This document shows, piece by piece, positions 11,087 through 22,885 of a stretch of DNA of 64,000 nt. The stretch is from contig OX579633.1 in assembly GCA_951230915.1 (NCBI GenBank), forward strand, positions 4,030,001 through 4,094,000, in the 5' to 3' direction. Position numbers and translations under genes: made by a program. This DNA comes from Antitrichia curtipendula (taxonomy: Eukaryota > Streptophyta > Bryopsida > Hypnales > Leucodontaceae). How positions within the stretch are numbered: the stretch's first letter is position 1; every line of letters starts with the position of its first letter. A model generated the notes under the pieces. That model made no database searches. It was not told where the DNA came from and saw nothing but the letters and a program-made list of their open reading frames with translations.

Positions 11087-11347
11087 ACCAGGTTTGGAGA
11101 AGGGAGGGGAACATCTTTGGCTGCTACATTTGAGCGGTTGGGTAGTGGAGCTGAAGTGGAGGAGGGCAAGATTGAAAGTGCTAGGCTTAATGACAATTCC
11201 AAGAACGATTTGTTAGAATCACAGTTTGACTCCTTAGTTCACTCTGAAGATGAAAGAGGGCAATCCAGTGGTATGCAAGAAGAGGAGTTCGAATCATTGA
11301 CTCAATTACCCGGTTTTCTAAGAAGTGCGTCGGACCAAATTCTTCAG
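11087..11347 (+). CDS. Orphan internal exon, unknown acidic protein
   Basis: Not recognised. A stretch of 87 codons is bounded by a pyrimidine-rich acceptor (TATCAG at 11,081-11,086) and a consensus donor (CAG followed by GTGAGT at 11,348), both phase 0. The encoded peptide is acidic and Ser/Glu/Leu-rich (ATFERLGSGAEVEEGKIESA, later EEEFESLTQLPGFLRSA), unlike the surrounding low-complexity frames. No upstream or downstream partner exon was found. It may be a fragment of a host gene whose other exons lie beyond transposon insertions, or a captured piece. The frame stays open for 18 more codons past the donor. Confidence 0.4.
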
Positions 11348-13339
11348 GTGAGTTGTAAAATCCATGGTTTCCTTTTATATTTTGGTTATTCATGTTATTG
11401 GTGAAAGGTATTGTTCGGGAAATCTTTGGTATTATTTTGATAGATTTGCCTTTCTCAATAGATATTATGGATACTATGCTACTATAGAGGCTGGATAGAG
11501 ATTGGGTAATATTAGTGATATAAGCAATGAACGATAACCCTAGATTTAAGTGGTAATTATAATAGACTGACGTGATTGTGACCTTCAAAACCGTAGCCAT
11601 TGTCAAGGAACTTGGGCTTCCTTGAGCAAAATTGAGAAGGACATCACATTGAAAATGTAATCGTAGGATCTTATTCTTAAACTACTCTAAGACGATGTAG
11701 TGAGAATGCCTTGAATTTTGACCCAATGGTGAGAATGATAATTGAGAGAATAACATACATAATTGTTACCCGTAGAGATAGTTGGAATTAAAGGCTCAAC
11801 CCCTGAAGAACCGTTGTTAACTCGGAGGACAAATGCGTTTCGGGGCAGGTACCCTCGGGCTGGAATTTTTCATGTCATATTATAAAACTTTTATGGAAGA
11901 TAGAATAAATGATAAGCTTTGTAGTCATATAATTGCTTTCAGAATCAATACTATGCGGCAGAAGTTATGACCAAATAAGATCAAAACAATGGACGGAGGG
12001 CAGTTCGGACAACATTAGGGATTGGAACTCTCACTAATAGTTTGTTTTTTCCATTGATTATATTTTTGACTATCTGGAAAGCCTTCATACATCTCATTTG
12101 GTTTGATAGTAGAAAGAATGGACATTCTTGGTTATTGAGTAGGTGGAGCATCTTAGTGAAAAAAATAACTTTCAGAATTCATTGAAGAATGCAACCTTTC
12201 AAATTTATCATAATTCTTGGATGGTTTAGGGTACATTCTATCACATTCCACTGGAATAAGTGCACATTAATTTGATAAAAAATTTATTAGTTTTGTAGAT
12301 TTACCTTCTCTCTTCTACCTCTTTTTACTTATGAATTTGGAGCAAGAATGATATGTAAAATCTTTATTCCCTAGACTCTTACCTAAATTCTCTACTTTCA
12401 TGATTTCAAGCTCGTAACTATGTTTTGCAAAATTTTCAAGCTAAAAACATATAATTTCTAAAACCTAATCCAACAGTGTGCTGGAATATATCATGCAATT
12501 TGTGGAGTCAAGAGTTCTGGATTTATTTCCACAGCTAATACTCAAGCCAAAAATAGATCCTGAATGCAAGTGAACCCATTTCCCAAACCTTGCCAAAGAC
12601 TTAGCCAACACACTACTCTCAAAATTGTTTTAAATTCCTCAAGAAGTAGAAGATCACTTTTTATCCAATTTTTTATTAAACATATAAATTATAAATATGC
12701 CTTTCAACCCAGTAGTATAATTTCCAAGATTAATAATTACATGGTAGCAAATGTGCTTAGGTAATTATTAAGCATTCTGAATTTCTGGACATTGTTGCAT
12801 TAAACGATTATTTTGGATGTCCTTCACATCTTATTTTGTCTTGAAATGTCTTACAAACATGAATAAAATAATGCAAAATAGACTAGTTATTTAAATTCAA
12901 AACTGATTGTGAACTTTTTGGGCCACAATTCTTAATCCAAGGCATTTGAAAATACTGGGCAAAATACGAAAGACAATTTTCTTTTTGCAGAAGCTTATAT
13001 TATTCAATCCATATGTTCAAATGTCCAAAAAACTTTACAACTTCATGTACACAAATCAATATTTCCGATTTCGATAAACAGCAACATTAAAGTTTCTCTG
13101 CACCGGGGAAGGAGCCTTGTGTACGAAAGAAACCAGTCCGACGTAGCCCTTCTCCATGTTGTTCATGTTCTTGTTGTCGTTCCCGTTCTTCCTGGTTAGT
13201 GTTCCTCGAGCTACCCACTTCATGAAATTTAGGAGTTCAATATGTCCAACCATGTTTCAACTGCAATTGGAATCTGAATTTGTTGCATAAAATCCGAAAC
13301 CTGTTTTGGCAGAGAAGATGGTAGAAAAATCCGAAACCG
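11348..13339. other. Gene-free AT-rich stretch
   Basis: No convincing coding or repeat structure. Around 11,960-12,010 a block (TTATGACCAAAT, then GGACGG) resembles one near 50,615-50,660, so it is probably an old dispersed repeat. A 65-codon minus-strand ORF at 13,056-13,253 was not recognised. Confidence 0.3.
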
Positions 13340-14088
13340 CATTTTTTGTCTTGCATAAGTAAGATTTGGTTTGAACGCAATTCCAATCAAGTATACTAAT
13401 TTTCAATTTCAAAAAAATAAAACTCCATTTTTAGTGAATTGTTTGATTTGTTTCATATTGTATTCATGATTTTTTACAATAATTGATTGAAAAACATTGG
13501 TGATGAATTTTTTTAAATTGATTGCATAGATATGTAGGAAACACCCATATATACGTCTTTCCTTCAACAAGCATCTCCATAAAAGTTTCAAAATTCCCTC
13601 TATAGAATTTTTAATGGTCCTCTGTCAAAAATCCAAAATGCCTAAATTTTGTAAACGAATAATTCTAAATGAATTAGATTTTGGCAAATCAATTGTACCG
13701 TTATGCCCAATTGTAAAATATTAGTTGCAGTGTAAAGGTCAAATAGTAAAATCTAATTACAATAAAGTATTATATATTTTACAAAATTTAGGCATGACAC
13801 CTTAAGAATCAAATATCTATAAAGGGAATTCTAAAACTCTTTTGGAGATGCTTGTTAAAGGAAATATGTGAGTACGGATGTTTCCTAAATATTCATACAA
13901 TCAAATTTTAAAAAGTTCATCACCAATGTTTTTCAATCAATTATCATATAAAACCATAAAAATTGACTGAAACAAATCAAACCAAAAATTCATCCAAAAT
14001 GGAATTTGGGTTTTTGAAATTGAGAATTGATATATTTGATTGGAATTGTATAAGAATAAAATGTTACTTATGCAAGACAAAAATGACA
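13340..14088. repeat. Long imperfect foldback (about 316-bp arms)
   Basis: The left arm (13,340 to about 13,655) is repeated as its reverse complement in the right arm (about 13,773 to 14,088), around a loop of roughly 118 bp. Landmarks: TTGTCTTGCATAAGTAA against TTACTTATGCAAGACAA at the outer ends, CAAGCATCTCC against GGAGATGCTTG midway, AATGCCTAAATTTTGTAAA against TTTACAAAATTTAGGCAT at the inner ends. There is no coding capacity. Most likely a foldback transposon or MITE, or an inverted duplication whose transcript would be a long hairpin. Confidence 0.8.
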
Positions 14089-14788
14089 ACTGTATACTAT
14101 ATAATGCAAAAAAGTTTGAGTGGCACAATAGGCAGTTTGTACAAATATTGGACCTGATTGTTCAACTGCACTTTTTGTACTAAAGCTCCATCTCAAGTAT
14201 TAGATCCATTTTTATACCATTTCAAATAATCTTTCATCAATTTAAATTTCATGGAAAAATATGCAAGTCTTTAGCCTTTTAGATGTTGTCATTGGTGCTC
14301 ATTGAACTCTACTTTGCACCAATAGGTATACTTAACAAGTTGTCAATCACCAAAATTCTACTCAAAATTTTTTTTAAATTAATAAGAATTTTATTTTTCT
14401 TTGTATGTTCATTTCATCAACACAATATCAATTTCTCTTGTTAGGTCTTCTAAGAGATTTCAAGTCCTATTGATCATATAAAACTAATATTTTTATATAA
14501 TAATATTGTACCAACATGTACCTTTATATCATTGTCAGTCTCCAACATTTTTTTACTTTAATAATCTTTTTTACTAACTTTTACTGCAATCTTTTGTGAA
14601 TAATTTGTCAATAAGTATCCTTAGAGCTTGCAATTTTATTTTTTTTAAATTCAAAAAGATTTAAATAATATTTTTATAAATTAAATTTTTGAATACAACT
14701 CTAAATACTCAAAATGCAATTGCAAAGTTCAATTTTTCTTTTCAATTTTAGGTATTATATATATGCATATATTTATTTGATTATCACT
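14089..14788. other. Gene-free AT-rich stretch
   Basis: Nothing recognised between the foldback and TTAA element A. It is very AT-rich, with ATATATGCATATAT just before the element. Confidence 0.4.
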
Positions 14789-15729
14789 TTAACCCCTAAA
14801 GGACCAAAGTGTATTTTTTGGCAACATAGCGATTTTGGGTAGCTCATTACGAATGGGATTTATATTTTTTTTCTTTGGAATTTGCATACAACACATGCCT
14901 GAAGAGTAGCTTTAAGGCCCAACAATTTTCATAAATTTTGACTACATGGTTAAAAAGTTATTGCATGATATGTCATTTTCAGTCCTTGGCGGGCATCACA
15001 GGCAACAAAAAAAACTTCTTTAAAAATCACTTTTTAAGAAAATAAAAATTTGAAATTGGTTTTTCAGATTTATATGTACACCGGAAGCTTTGAATCATTC
15101 CATTCAGATCTATGAGTCAAAAGCTATGAGGATTCTTAGTTTAAGGGTAGTTATGGAATCTCAACTCTAAATAAACTTTGAAGTCCTTTATTTAACTCAA
15201 TTTTCAATATTTTTGAAAAAAAATAAAAACATTGGATGTAGATTGTTTATTACAACATTACAACCGCTGGGATTTGCATATTTCAATTTCATAAATAAAT
15301 TCTTCACAATTTAGTGTTTTGAATCATATTCTACCTCTTCCTACTTACTATTTTTTTCCTATATGTTGTACAATTCCAAATGATCTGAAATTTTTCAAGC
15401 AAGTAGCCAACTTGCCTTCAAGAATAAATCCAAAGAGTAACCACCATTTTGGACATTTTTTCATACAAATGTGACCTTGTGAAGGGCAGCTGCCCCTTTT
15501 TTCGCAGGGACAAAAAAAGGATTTTTGTCAATTCAAACGCTATTATCTTGCAATCCACATGGTGGAAAATTCTGAAATTTTTTCCACATCTTCTTAAACA
15601 AGTTTAATACAAGATCCTATGGTCACATGTGTCCAAAATGCTTTTTTTCTAAAACTTGGCACTAGTATTAGAAATGACAGTTTTGGAGCGTTTTTGGTGA
15701 AAACATAGTCAAAAACATTTAGGGGTTAA
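14789..15729 (+). mobile_element. TTAA-flanked non-autonomous element A
   Basis: A 941-bp element from TTAACCCCTAAAGGACC to CATTTAGGGGTTAA. The terminal inverted repeats are CCCCTAAA inside TTAA on both sides. Internal landmarks run in a fixed order shared with copies C, F and G: GGCAACATAGCGATTTTGGG, a CTTTAAGGCCCAACAATTTT block, a TTACAACATTACAACCG block, TATGTTGTACAATTCCAAAT, and GAGCGTTTTTGGTGAAAACA. There is no ORF of note, so it is non-autonomous. TTAA flanks fit the piggyBac superfamily. Confidence 0.75.
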
Positions 15730-15859
15730 TAAAAATTGCAACAAGAGCTTAGACTTTGTAGAGACCTAGTTGGCATTAGAAATGTCCCTATAGAAACTAC
15801 TTTGCAACTTTTGCAAAAGAATATTTGCTTTGTTTTATTTTTTTTAATTTATAATAGAA
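15730..15859. other. Gene-free AT-rich spacer
   Basis: A short unremarkable stretch between element A and a hairpin. It includes GACCTAGTTGGCATTAG, faintly similar to the hairpin loop region. Confidence 0.3.
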
Positions 15860-15937
15860 TTGTAGCTATACTTGGGGGCCCTTTGAGACCTCGTCGGTGC
15901 CAATGAGGTCTCAAAGGGCCTTGAAGTACAGTTACAA
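15860..15937. repeat. Short-loop hairpin, 35-bp arms
   Basis: The 5' arm 15,860-15,894 pairs with the 3' arm 15,903-15,937 around an 8-base loop. The inner 15 bases (GGCCCTTTGAGACCT) pair perfectly and about 29 of 35 positions overall are complementary. Diverged relatives occur near 15,990-16,062 and 16,828-16,870. The shape suits a tiny foldback element or a young small-RNA hairpin; nothing shows it is expressed. Confidence 0.6.
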
Positions 15938-18900
15938 CTTTAAAATTTAATTTTTAAAATTTAAAATTTATATTTAAATAAAGTTTGCAGCTGTACCCAA
16001 GCCCCCCTAAGACTACCATCGGTAACGACACTATTCTCATGGGACCCTAAGTGCAGTTGTTGTTTTCTAAAAAATGTTTCTAAAAATTATTTTTCAAGAT
16101 TATTTAGTTGTTTTTGTAAAAATACTACACAACATTTAGAGACTTGAGGTGTAATCGTTGTTCTTTCTTTCTTTTTTGAAACAAACGGTGAGATTTTGAA
16201 AAAAATAAGAATACAATTGAGATTGATTTTCAAGGAAGGATCACTAGTAAGAAGGTAGGAGGAAAGAATTTCCCCCTAGAGGTATAAAGCCCGCCACTAT
16301 AGAATACCCTATTTGAACACAAAGTATTGCTAATTTTAGTTTGTTTGAAGGCATGATGGTCATTACCACTCTCATCAATGAAGCTAAAAATGTGAATTTT
16401 ACTAGCCATTCTTGTATAAATTGTGTCCTTTTAAGCAAAGAGGGAGATTCTAATGGAGTTGATAGTTTTACCAATGATGAATAAACTGCATCTAGCGTAC
16501 CAAATTTGCCTTAAGATAGTAATCTTTAGAAGGTCCTAAGTTGCATTTAGGACATGAATGCAAGGAAAATATGTAATAACACTGTCACACTTTCTAGGAG
16601 GAATGTCAATGAAAGGTTCCCCTTAGGAAGGTGTAAGTGTTGTTTTGAAGTAAATAAATAAAATATAAAACCAACTATTGTTTATGGAGGTTGTAGTTTT
16701 TGTCAAGGAGTCATAAGGATGATGTCTTTTTCAACAATAATCCTATAGTGAAGGCCTAACTATAATTGCAACTTTCAGAAATATATGTGATTTTTTTTAA
16801 TGATTTTAATTTTTTCAATTTTGTTTAAAGGACTACGGGCCCTTTAGGAACCCTATTGACATTGATAAGCTCTCCACAATCCTAGATTCCTACAACAAAT
16901 TTTTAAGTTTTTAAAATTTGATATTTTATTTTTTGTTTTTTGGACAAGAATATTAAAGGATTCCAAGCTTTGTAGGGACCTTGGTCAATGTTGACAGGTA
17001 TTTTTGATGATTGTGTAATAAGAACAATTTATCTTTGAGTAAATTTTTTTTCTTTTATAATTTTTTCTTGAAAAATGTTGCTGGTTTCAAATCTCATAGT
17101 GCGTTATTTGGCACTTGCAACATCTTTACATGCAACATTAGTATTCAAAGATAAAGTATATTGATTTTTGAAATTTTTGTGTTGCAATGCCATGTTTCTT
17201 TTGTATACCTTTTTGAACCAATAAAAATCCTTACAAATAATTGCAGCATTTTTTTTCTTCTATTTTGCAGTCTCCTAAAGTAGCTTGTCAATATGGACAC
17301 TTTCCCTTCTTTGAAAGGTTGGAGATGAGCAATTTTATTTTAAATTTATTTTAAATTTTAATTATTTAATACATATGAATGAGTTTTTGTTGTTTCTAGT
17401 ACAAATTAAAGTAAGACTCTAGAGTGCCAAAAAGAAAAAATATTTTATAAAGAAGATGTAAAAAAAGTGATTGTTTTACATCTTTTTGAATTTAGAGGGT
17501 TTCCCAACAATAACTACATTAGATGTTTTTTGGGAGGTCTAGAAAGCCGTTTTAGGCCCATTTCCCCTGCCGTTCTTGTCCAATGAAAGAATGACTTGTT
17601 GTCAGAAAATAAAAAATTCTAAAAAATATTAAAAAAAAAAAAAAATAGTTCTTAAAATGATAAAAGAAGTTGGAAAAAAGTTTTATTTTTATTTTTATTT
17701 ATTTTTTAGATGGCCGAAATTCGGCCACGTTAGATTGCAGCAATGGCGCTGCTCTCTTGTTCTCTTGGCCATGATAACTCAGTGCCCTCTAGACCCCCAA
17801 AATCTCCTCTAATGGAAATGTTAAATTGTTGATAGGTACTATGTGGCTACAATGCTTTAGAAGTGCTTTTTTAGAGAACTATATTTTTGTTTTATAAATA
17901 TTTGGTATCTTTGTGACCCACAAAATACATTTTGGTGCTAACAAGTATTCATTTGGAGTTAAATAGTTGAAACAATTACTTTCTATTAGATGATATTTCT
18001 TAATATTACTTTTTAGTATTAGATGAAAGTATTTTTTTTTTAAAACAATGTTTATATCTATGAAACATATGGAAGATGTTGACTATCCCAAAGTCTTGAA
18101 AGATGTAAGGATGATGCCAAAATTTTCATCATTATCAATGACTTTTAACCTCAACCTTGCTAACTAAGCTAACATTGATTAATTCTTTCCATGGCCTTTG
18201 GTGTATTTTGATGAATAAAGATGATTTATTTTAGAAACTTAAAAAGGTATTTAAAAGTTAAAAAAACTTAGAAGAATTTAGAAAGTAAGCCTATACAAGC
18301 CTTTATAGTTTGAGGTGGGTCAGATTTATCTAAATTCAAGCATATTCAAGTATCCAACTGAGTCAAAGTCAGATGTTCAAGTTCATCCATTTCATCTAAA
18401 ATCTTATTAATCCAACATATACATTGAAACTTAAACAAATGCCAAAGACCATGAAAAAATTGTCCAAACTTCTTGAATCTCATCCTACTCCATTCAAATA
18501 TCTAAAATCAAGAAAAATATATTAAGTAGTTAGCTACATGATATCAACAATATTTTGCAACAATATATTTATAGTTTAAAATAAAACAAAATACCAGTAC
18601 ATATTGAATGTGGAATCATTTCTAAAATATTTTTGTGCCTATTTCTAACAAATGCTAACAAAGATGTTGGAAAAGAGAGTCCGATGGACAAATTTAAAGT
18701 AACTTATTATATTTTAAAGTGATATGTTGCCTCAATGCAAGAGTTGATCTTTACATTTATGTTTCTATAGTAAACTTTGATGAGCTTAAACATATTTTTG
18801 AAAACTTGTTGAGTTGTTGAAGTAGCAAAGTAGTTCATCATTACTGCCTCAATCCCACTAAAAACTCCAATGAAATTGGTTTAGGATTTGTACTACTAAA

Positions 18901-19800
18901 CCACTCCATATATTGATTTTGATCATTGAGCAAGAAAACTAGAATTCAAATCACATGTGTATCTACTCCACCCTTTGTTTCACATGGCTTTAACAATCAA
19001 CAATCAAAATTGGTAAATGAAACCTTTTTAGTGGTACAATTTCTAAACCAATTTGGAGGTTCTTAGTGGGACTAAGGGAATATATCCGCTAACTCTAACT
19101 TTTTGTGAATGGTGAATATAAAGGTTGTCTATTTTATACCTCATATTTATAATTATTTTTCTATTTTAGATAAAAAGAGACACTATTTTATTCTTGTCGT
19201 TTATGATTTTGTCCATTTTGTGCTTAAATATTTTTTTTTATTGCATTAAGTGGATGTGATTCATAGTTAGAGCACCTTCTTTATCAAGAAACAAATATAC
19301 CAATATATCATGACCAAAAAAATTTGTGTGTATAAAATCACATTCAATAGTTGCAATAGTTAGTTTTGTTTTTTTAATCTCAAAAAACCATCCAACACGG
19401 GTTTAGGGTTCACTGTGACAATTCTTGCAATTTTTCATTTACATTCATTGTTTGCATTGAAAAATTGATTGCCACATAGACCATTAGAAGACTAGGTTCA
19501 AGTTTTTATTTTAGATATTATGGAATACCTTATTTTCCACGGTCTTAGGGCATCAGCAATCCACAGTCATAGGTACAATTTATTAGAAAAATCTCAAAAT
19601 ATTTTCAAATTTGCCAAAAAAATTGGTCACTTTTGAGTTGCAAAAATAATTCTCAACAAACATTTAGTTTCTTGCACGGGTTTCCAGCTCTACGCTCCAC
19701 GCTCGCATAGACGCATACTAGCTTCGTTGAGAATAAATTAGAGATTTTACCAAAAATAATATTCCTTTACCATGGGAGTAGTGGTAGATAGATAATTAGG
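15938..19800. other. Gene-free AT-rich stretch
   Basis: Long AT-rich DNA with A and T homopolymers (for example near 17,630) and no supported gene. The 76-codon minus-strand ORF at 16,244-16,474 has no recognisable motif. GGGCCCTTTAGGAACC near 16,828 is a diverged relative of the hairpin at 15,860. CTCTACGCTCCACGCTCGC near 19,690 resembles the C-rich tract at 11,035-11,060. Confidence 0.35.
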
Positions 19801-20225
19801 TTGAAAAGAGAAATGAAAGTTTCATGTTCTTACCAGAAATTGGAATCCAAATTTGGAACACCCCAGAGCAAGGGCTCCAAACCTTCTCCGCAAGTGCCCA
19901 ACACAACGAAGAAGAAGAGCACGGCTAAGCAGGCTAGAGAGGTGTCCTCAGGGAATCATCATTCAAAGGAGGATGAATCACCAAGGAACTCAATAAAGGA
20001 AGAGACCCCGTCAAGATCTGGATCCAAGTCAGGGTCCCATCAAGACCCGGAATCAGATGAAGAATCTGATCCGGTGAACTTTTCTCCCTCGAGCTTCAAG
20101 GGTAAGGCTCTGACACCATCAAAGGGAAAAGCTGCAACAAAGGAGGAAGCCGTCAGCAAGTAGAAAACAACCACCTAGGAAAGGAGCCGCCAAACATGAA
20201 GAACCTTCTCCAAAGCGGACTAAGA
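19801..20225 (+). pseudogene. Remnant of a highly charged, Ser/Lys-rich ORF
   Basis: The reading frame runs from 19,801 to a TAG at 20,161. A +1 shift then continues with the same composition (QPPRKGAAKHEEPSPKRTKK) to a TAG at about 20,228, suggesting a single-base frameshift. The peptide is disordered, rich in Lys, Ser, Pro and Glu, with basic patches (TTKKKSTAKQA) and an acidic patch (DPESDEESDP). This would suit a nuclear or nucleic-acid-binding tail, or the end of a transposon polyprotein. No fold or family is recognised. Directly followed by a 161-bp tandem duplication. Confidence 0.35.
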
Positions 20226-20227
20226 AG

Positions 20228-20548
20228 TAGGTAGGAAGTTTCTTAGGTTAGACCTAGGCTAGTAGGACAAAAATCCAAGTTCTTGATAGTTAAAAAGCTA
20301 CTAGTTAGTTGCTTTTGAGTTGGATGTACCTTGACTTCACTTTCCGAGTTTTCAAGATTTGAGATCCACATTTTACGGATCGGATGGGTAGGTAGGAAGT
20401 TTCTTAGGTTAGACCTAGGCTAGTGGGACGAAAATCCAAGTTTTTTATAGTTAAAAAGCTATTGGTAAGCTGCTTTTGAGTTGGATGCACCTTGACTTCA
20501 CTTTTCGGGTTTTCAAGATCTGAGATCCACATTTTGTGGATCGGATGG
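20228..20548 (+). repeat. 161-bp tandem duplication
   Basis: Two head-to-tail copies, 20,228-20,388 and 20,389-20,548, each starting TAGGTAGGAAGTTTCTTAGG and ending near GGATCGGATGG, with about 90% identity by eye. A short match (GATGGGTAGGTAGGAAGT) recurs at about 25,084, just beyond the second MULE-family copy. Confidence 0.9.
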
Positions 20549-21169
20549 TGTGAGCTCCCAATTTGTCACTTGGGACTCGTAGAATTATTTTTTTGGAAAT
20601 TTGCAATTTAAAGTTGATAAAATTATACAAAAAGCCATAAAAAGAATGTAGAACCAAAATAGGGTTGTGTCATACCCATTATAGTATTTGGTCTAGATTT
20701 GTATTTAGACTTAGAATCCCCCCAAACCTGGCCTAACATTTGGGTAGAAATAACGAAATGGTTAAATTTGGAGGATTTGAGTTACATAGCCTCAAAAGGG
20801 CTAAATTCCACCATAAATGTGGCAATTCATGACTAAGTTGGTCCGAGGGATCCACAGCGAGGCTACTAGGTCGGGTCCTAGAGTTAGGTTTAGAATTCCC
20901 CATCAGATCAACAAATTCCCAAAACCCCAATTGTTAGCATGTAGGAACCACTGACGCCAGACCGGGGTCATAGAGGAATCTATAGCCCAAGGATGGTGTT
21001 CTAGGGGAAATCCCATGTTAGGAGTCCAACGACAAAATCGATTTGGCAAGATTCCTCTACCTACAAAAGATTCCCGCACCGTCACTAATTTGAGGAGATG
21101 GCCAGTTTTAATCTCCACTGACCAATCGTGCCAGGTACAGAAACGCACCTACATGTCTTTCATGCAACT
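20549..21169. other. Gene-free stretch before MULE-family copy 2
   Basis: Moderately AT-rich sequence with several overlapping short ORFs on both strands and no recognisable motif. It may belong to the upstream end of the second MULE-family copy. Confidence 0.35.
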
Positions 21170-21838
21170 CCCTGAGAGGTCACGTGAAAATTCCCGGCAT
21201 CTTCCGTCTTGCAAAAGAACCTTTTCCGAATGGTCAACCCTTTTAACCTCCAACGGGAATTTCATGGAAATTACCCAAGTTACAATAAAATCTCACTAAA
21301 AATTAGACTAGCTTGTTTTATGTTAATAATACGCTCCATGAAGTTTCACAACATTCCAATAACGGCAAGTACCCGAACCGGCGAGATTCTTCGGAAATTA
21401 ACCACGTGGCGGGGTCTCCGCTACGTTGACCGGCATTCCGGGACTATATAATGGCAAAACAAAGTCAACCAAAAGTCCTTTTTGACTCTCTCGCACCTAC
21501 CAGAGATCCTAGGCTATTCACATTTCTCAAAATAAGAGACCCCCACGATCTAAGATTTTACCACGATTTGTTTTTTTAACTATATTAGCCTACGATGGGT
21601 TTTTGGCCTCGGTCTAGGAGGTAAGGGGAGTCTAAGACTAAACACGGCGATCTAGAACCAGTGGCGCAATCTGTTCAACGATTGGAGTTAATCTCCAAAA
21701 GTTAGGATGTTGGTCCAGCATAGATGGTAGAAGTAGATTTTTAGGGATTAGGATGAAAATCTTTGAGGATGAGGATGAAAATCCAAGTTGATAAGGTTAC
21801 TTTAGAACTCTAGAGGAAGGGGTGGGCCCTTGGAAACC

Positions 21839-21846
21839 TATATAAG
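21839..21846 (+). promoter_or_regulatory. TATA box of MULE-family copy 2
   Basis: TATATAAG within a CCTATATAAGGGCCCC context, at the place equivalent to TATAAAAGG at 3,025 in copy 1. A CT-rich stretch (TTTCTCTCTCTAG) lies just downstream, as at plant transcription starts. Confidence 0.6.
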
Positions 21847-22289
21847 GGCCCCATTTCTCTCTCTAGAACACCCCCAATTCTTGTTTTGGGTCCGTGGGTC
21901 TAAGTTATTTTGGATATTTTGGCGTTTGAAGCCAAAAAACTCTACGGTGTTTTCGGAGCACTTTTGGCTCCATTGTTGCTTATTTTCAAGCTTTGAAGGT
22001 CCTTCTACTTTGCTTTGTGTACTCTTTGGTGTAGTTTTTTGGTACCTTGTTGTAAGTGGAGAGCCCCTCTCTCTCCCTTGTGCGTTTTGTGATCTAACTT
22101 GTGAAGTTTTAAGAGTCTTTTGGTGTCTTGCACTAATCCTAAAGTCACCCCCCACCGTACCTTGGCGATGCCGCTTTGGAGGGCCTTTAGCGTGTGAGCT
22201 TTGTGTTGCCACGTGGTCTTAACTCATGTGTTCTCTCCATGTATTTTTTCTGACATCCCTCTTCTAACCTTCTCCTTGTTGAGTGGACC

Positions 22290-22530
22290 TCCCTCCGGGA
22301 CGGTGAAGCTTTGACTCTATGTGTGTTTTCTTTAAAAGTTTTGTCTTTCCCTCTTTTAAAGTCTTTTTCATTGTGTGAACCCCCCTTGGAAACGACAAAG
22401 CTTTGAACTTGTGACAAGGTCAAAGTCCTAAAGTGTGTCTTAAAAATTTAGGCGGTGGAGCTTTGAACTCCTCGGAGTGCCCCAAGTCCTAAAGTTGGTG
22501 TTAAAACCAACTTAGCGGCGAAGCTTTGAC
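22290..22530 (+). repeat. GCTTTGAC leader modules, copy 2
   Basis: Four modules: GACGGTGAAGCTTTGAC (about 22,300), GACAAAGCTTTGAAC (22,394), GGCGGTGGAGCTTTGAAC (22,451) and GCGGCGAAGCTTTGACC (22,514). The spacing is irregular, 57 to 95 bp. They are the counterpart of 3,615-3,810. Confidence 0.65.
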
Positions 22531-22629
22531 CTTCCCAGGTGTTTAATTCCAAAGTCTAGTTTCCAAGACCTTTGTGGAAACGTCCAAAGTTTAGCTTCCA
22601 AAATATGTAGGCTCCTTTGCATTTAGTGA

Positions 22630-22713
22630 GTTTAGTTGTTCCCCAAAGTCTTATTTAGTTTGGTTGTTCCCCAAAGTTTTATTTAGTTTAGTGTTCCCCA
22701 AAGTTTTATTTTC
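22630..22713 (+). repeat. 28-bp tandem repeat, 3 units (GTTCCCCAAAGT)
   Basis: Three units of roughly 28 bp, each with GTTCCCCAAAGTNTTATTTAG. The array adjoins a second, unrelated 28-bp array. Confidence 0.85.
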
Positions 22714-22723
22714 CTCTAGTTTC

Positions 22724-22885
22724 TAGCAAAGATCCAGTTTTTATTAGCTTGTAGCAAAAGTCCAGTCTTTATTGGCTCATAGCAAAAATCTAGTCTTTTA
22801 TTAGCTTGTAGCAAAAATCTAGTCTTTATTAGCTTGTAGCAAAAATCCAGTCTTTTTTAGCTTATAGCAAAAATCCAATTTTTTT
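22724..22885 (+). repeat. 28-bp tandem repeat, 6 units (TAGCAAAAATC)
   Basis: Units start at 22,724, 22,752, 22,780, 22,809, 22,837 and 22,865. Each reads TAGCAAAAATCNAGTCTTTA then TTAGCTTG. The period equals that of the preceding array although the unit sequence differs. Confidence 0.9.

Noticed and set aside
21838..22222. Overlapping 124-130-codon ORFs on both strands
   Set aside because: They lie in the promoter and leader of MULE-family copy 2 and match no known protein; mirror-image openness suggests chance.
22724..22885. CRISPR-like array (28-bp units)
   Set aside because: Units are contiguous with no unique spacers, and the context is a plant transposon leader.
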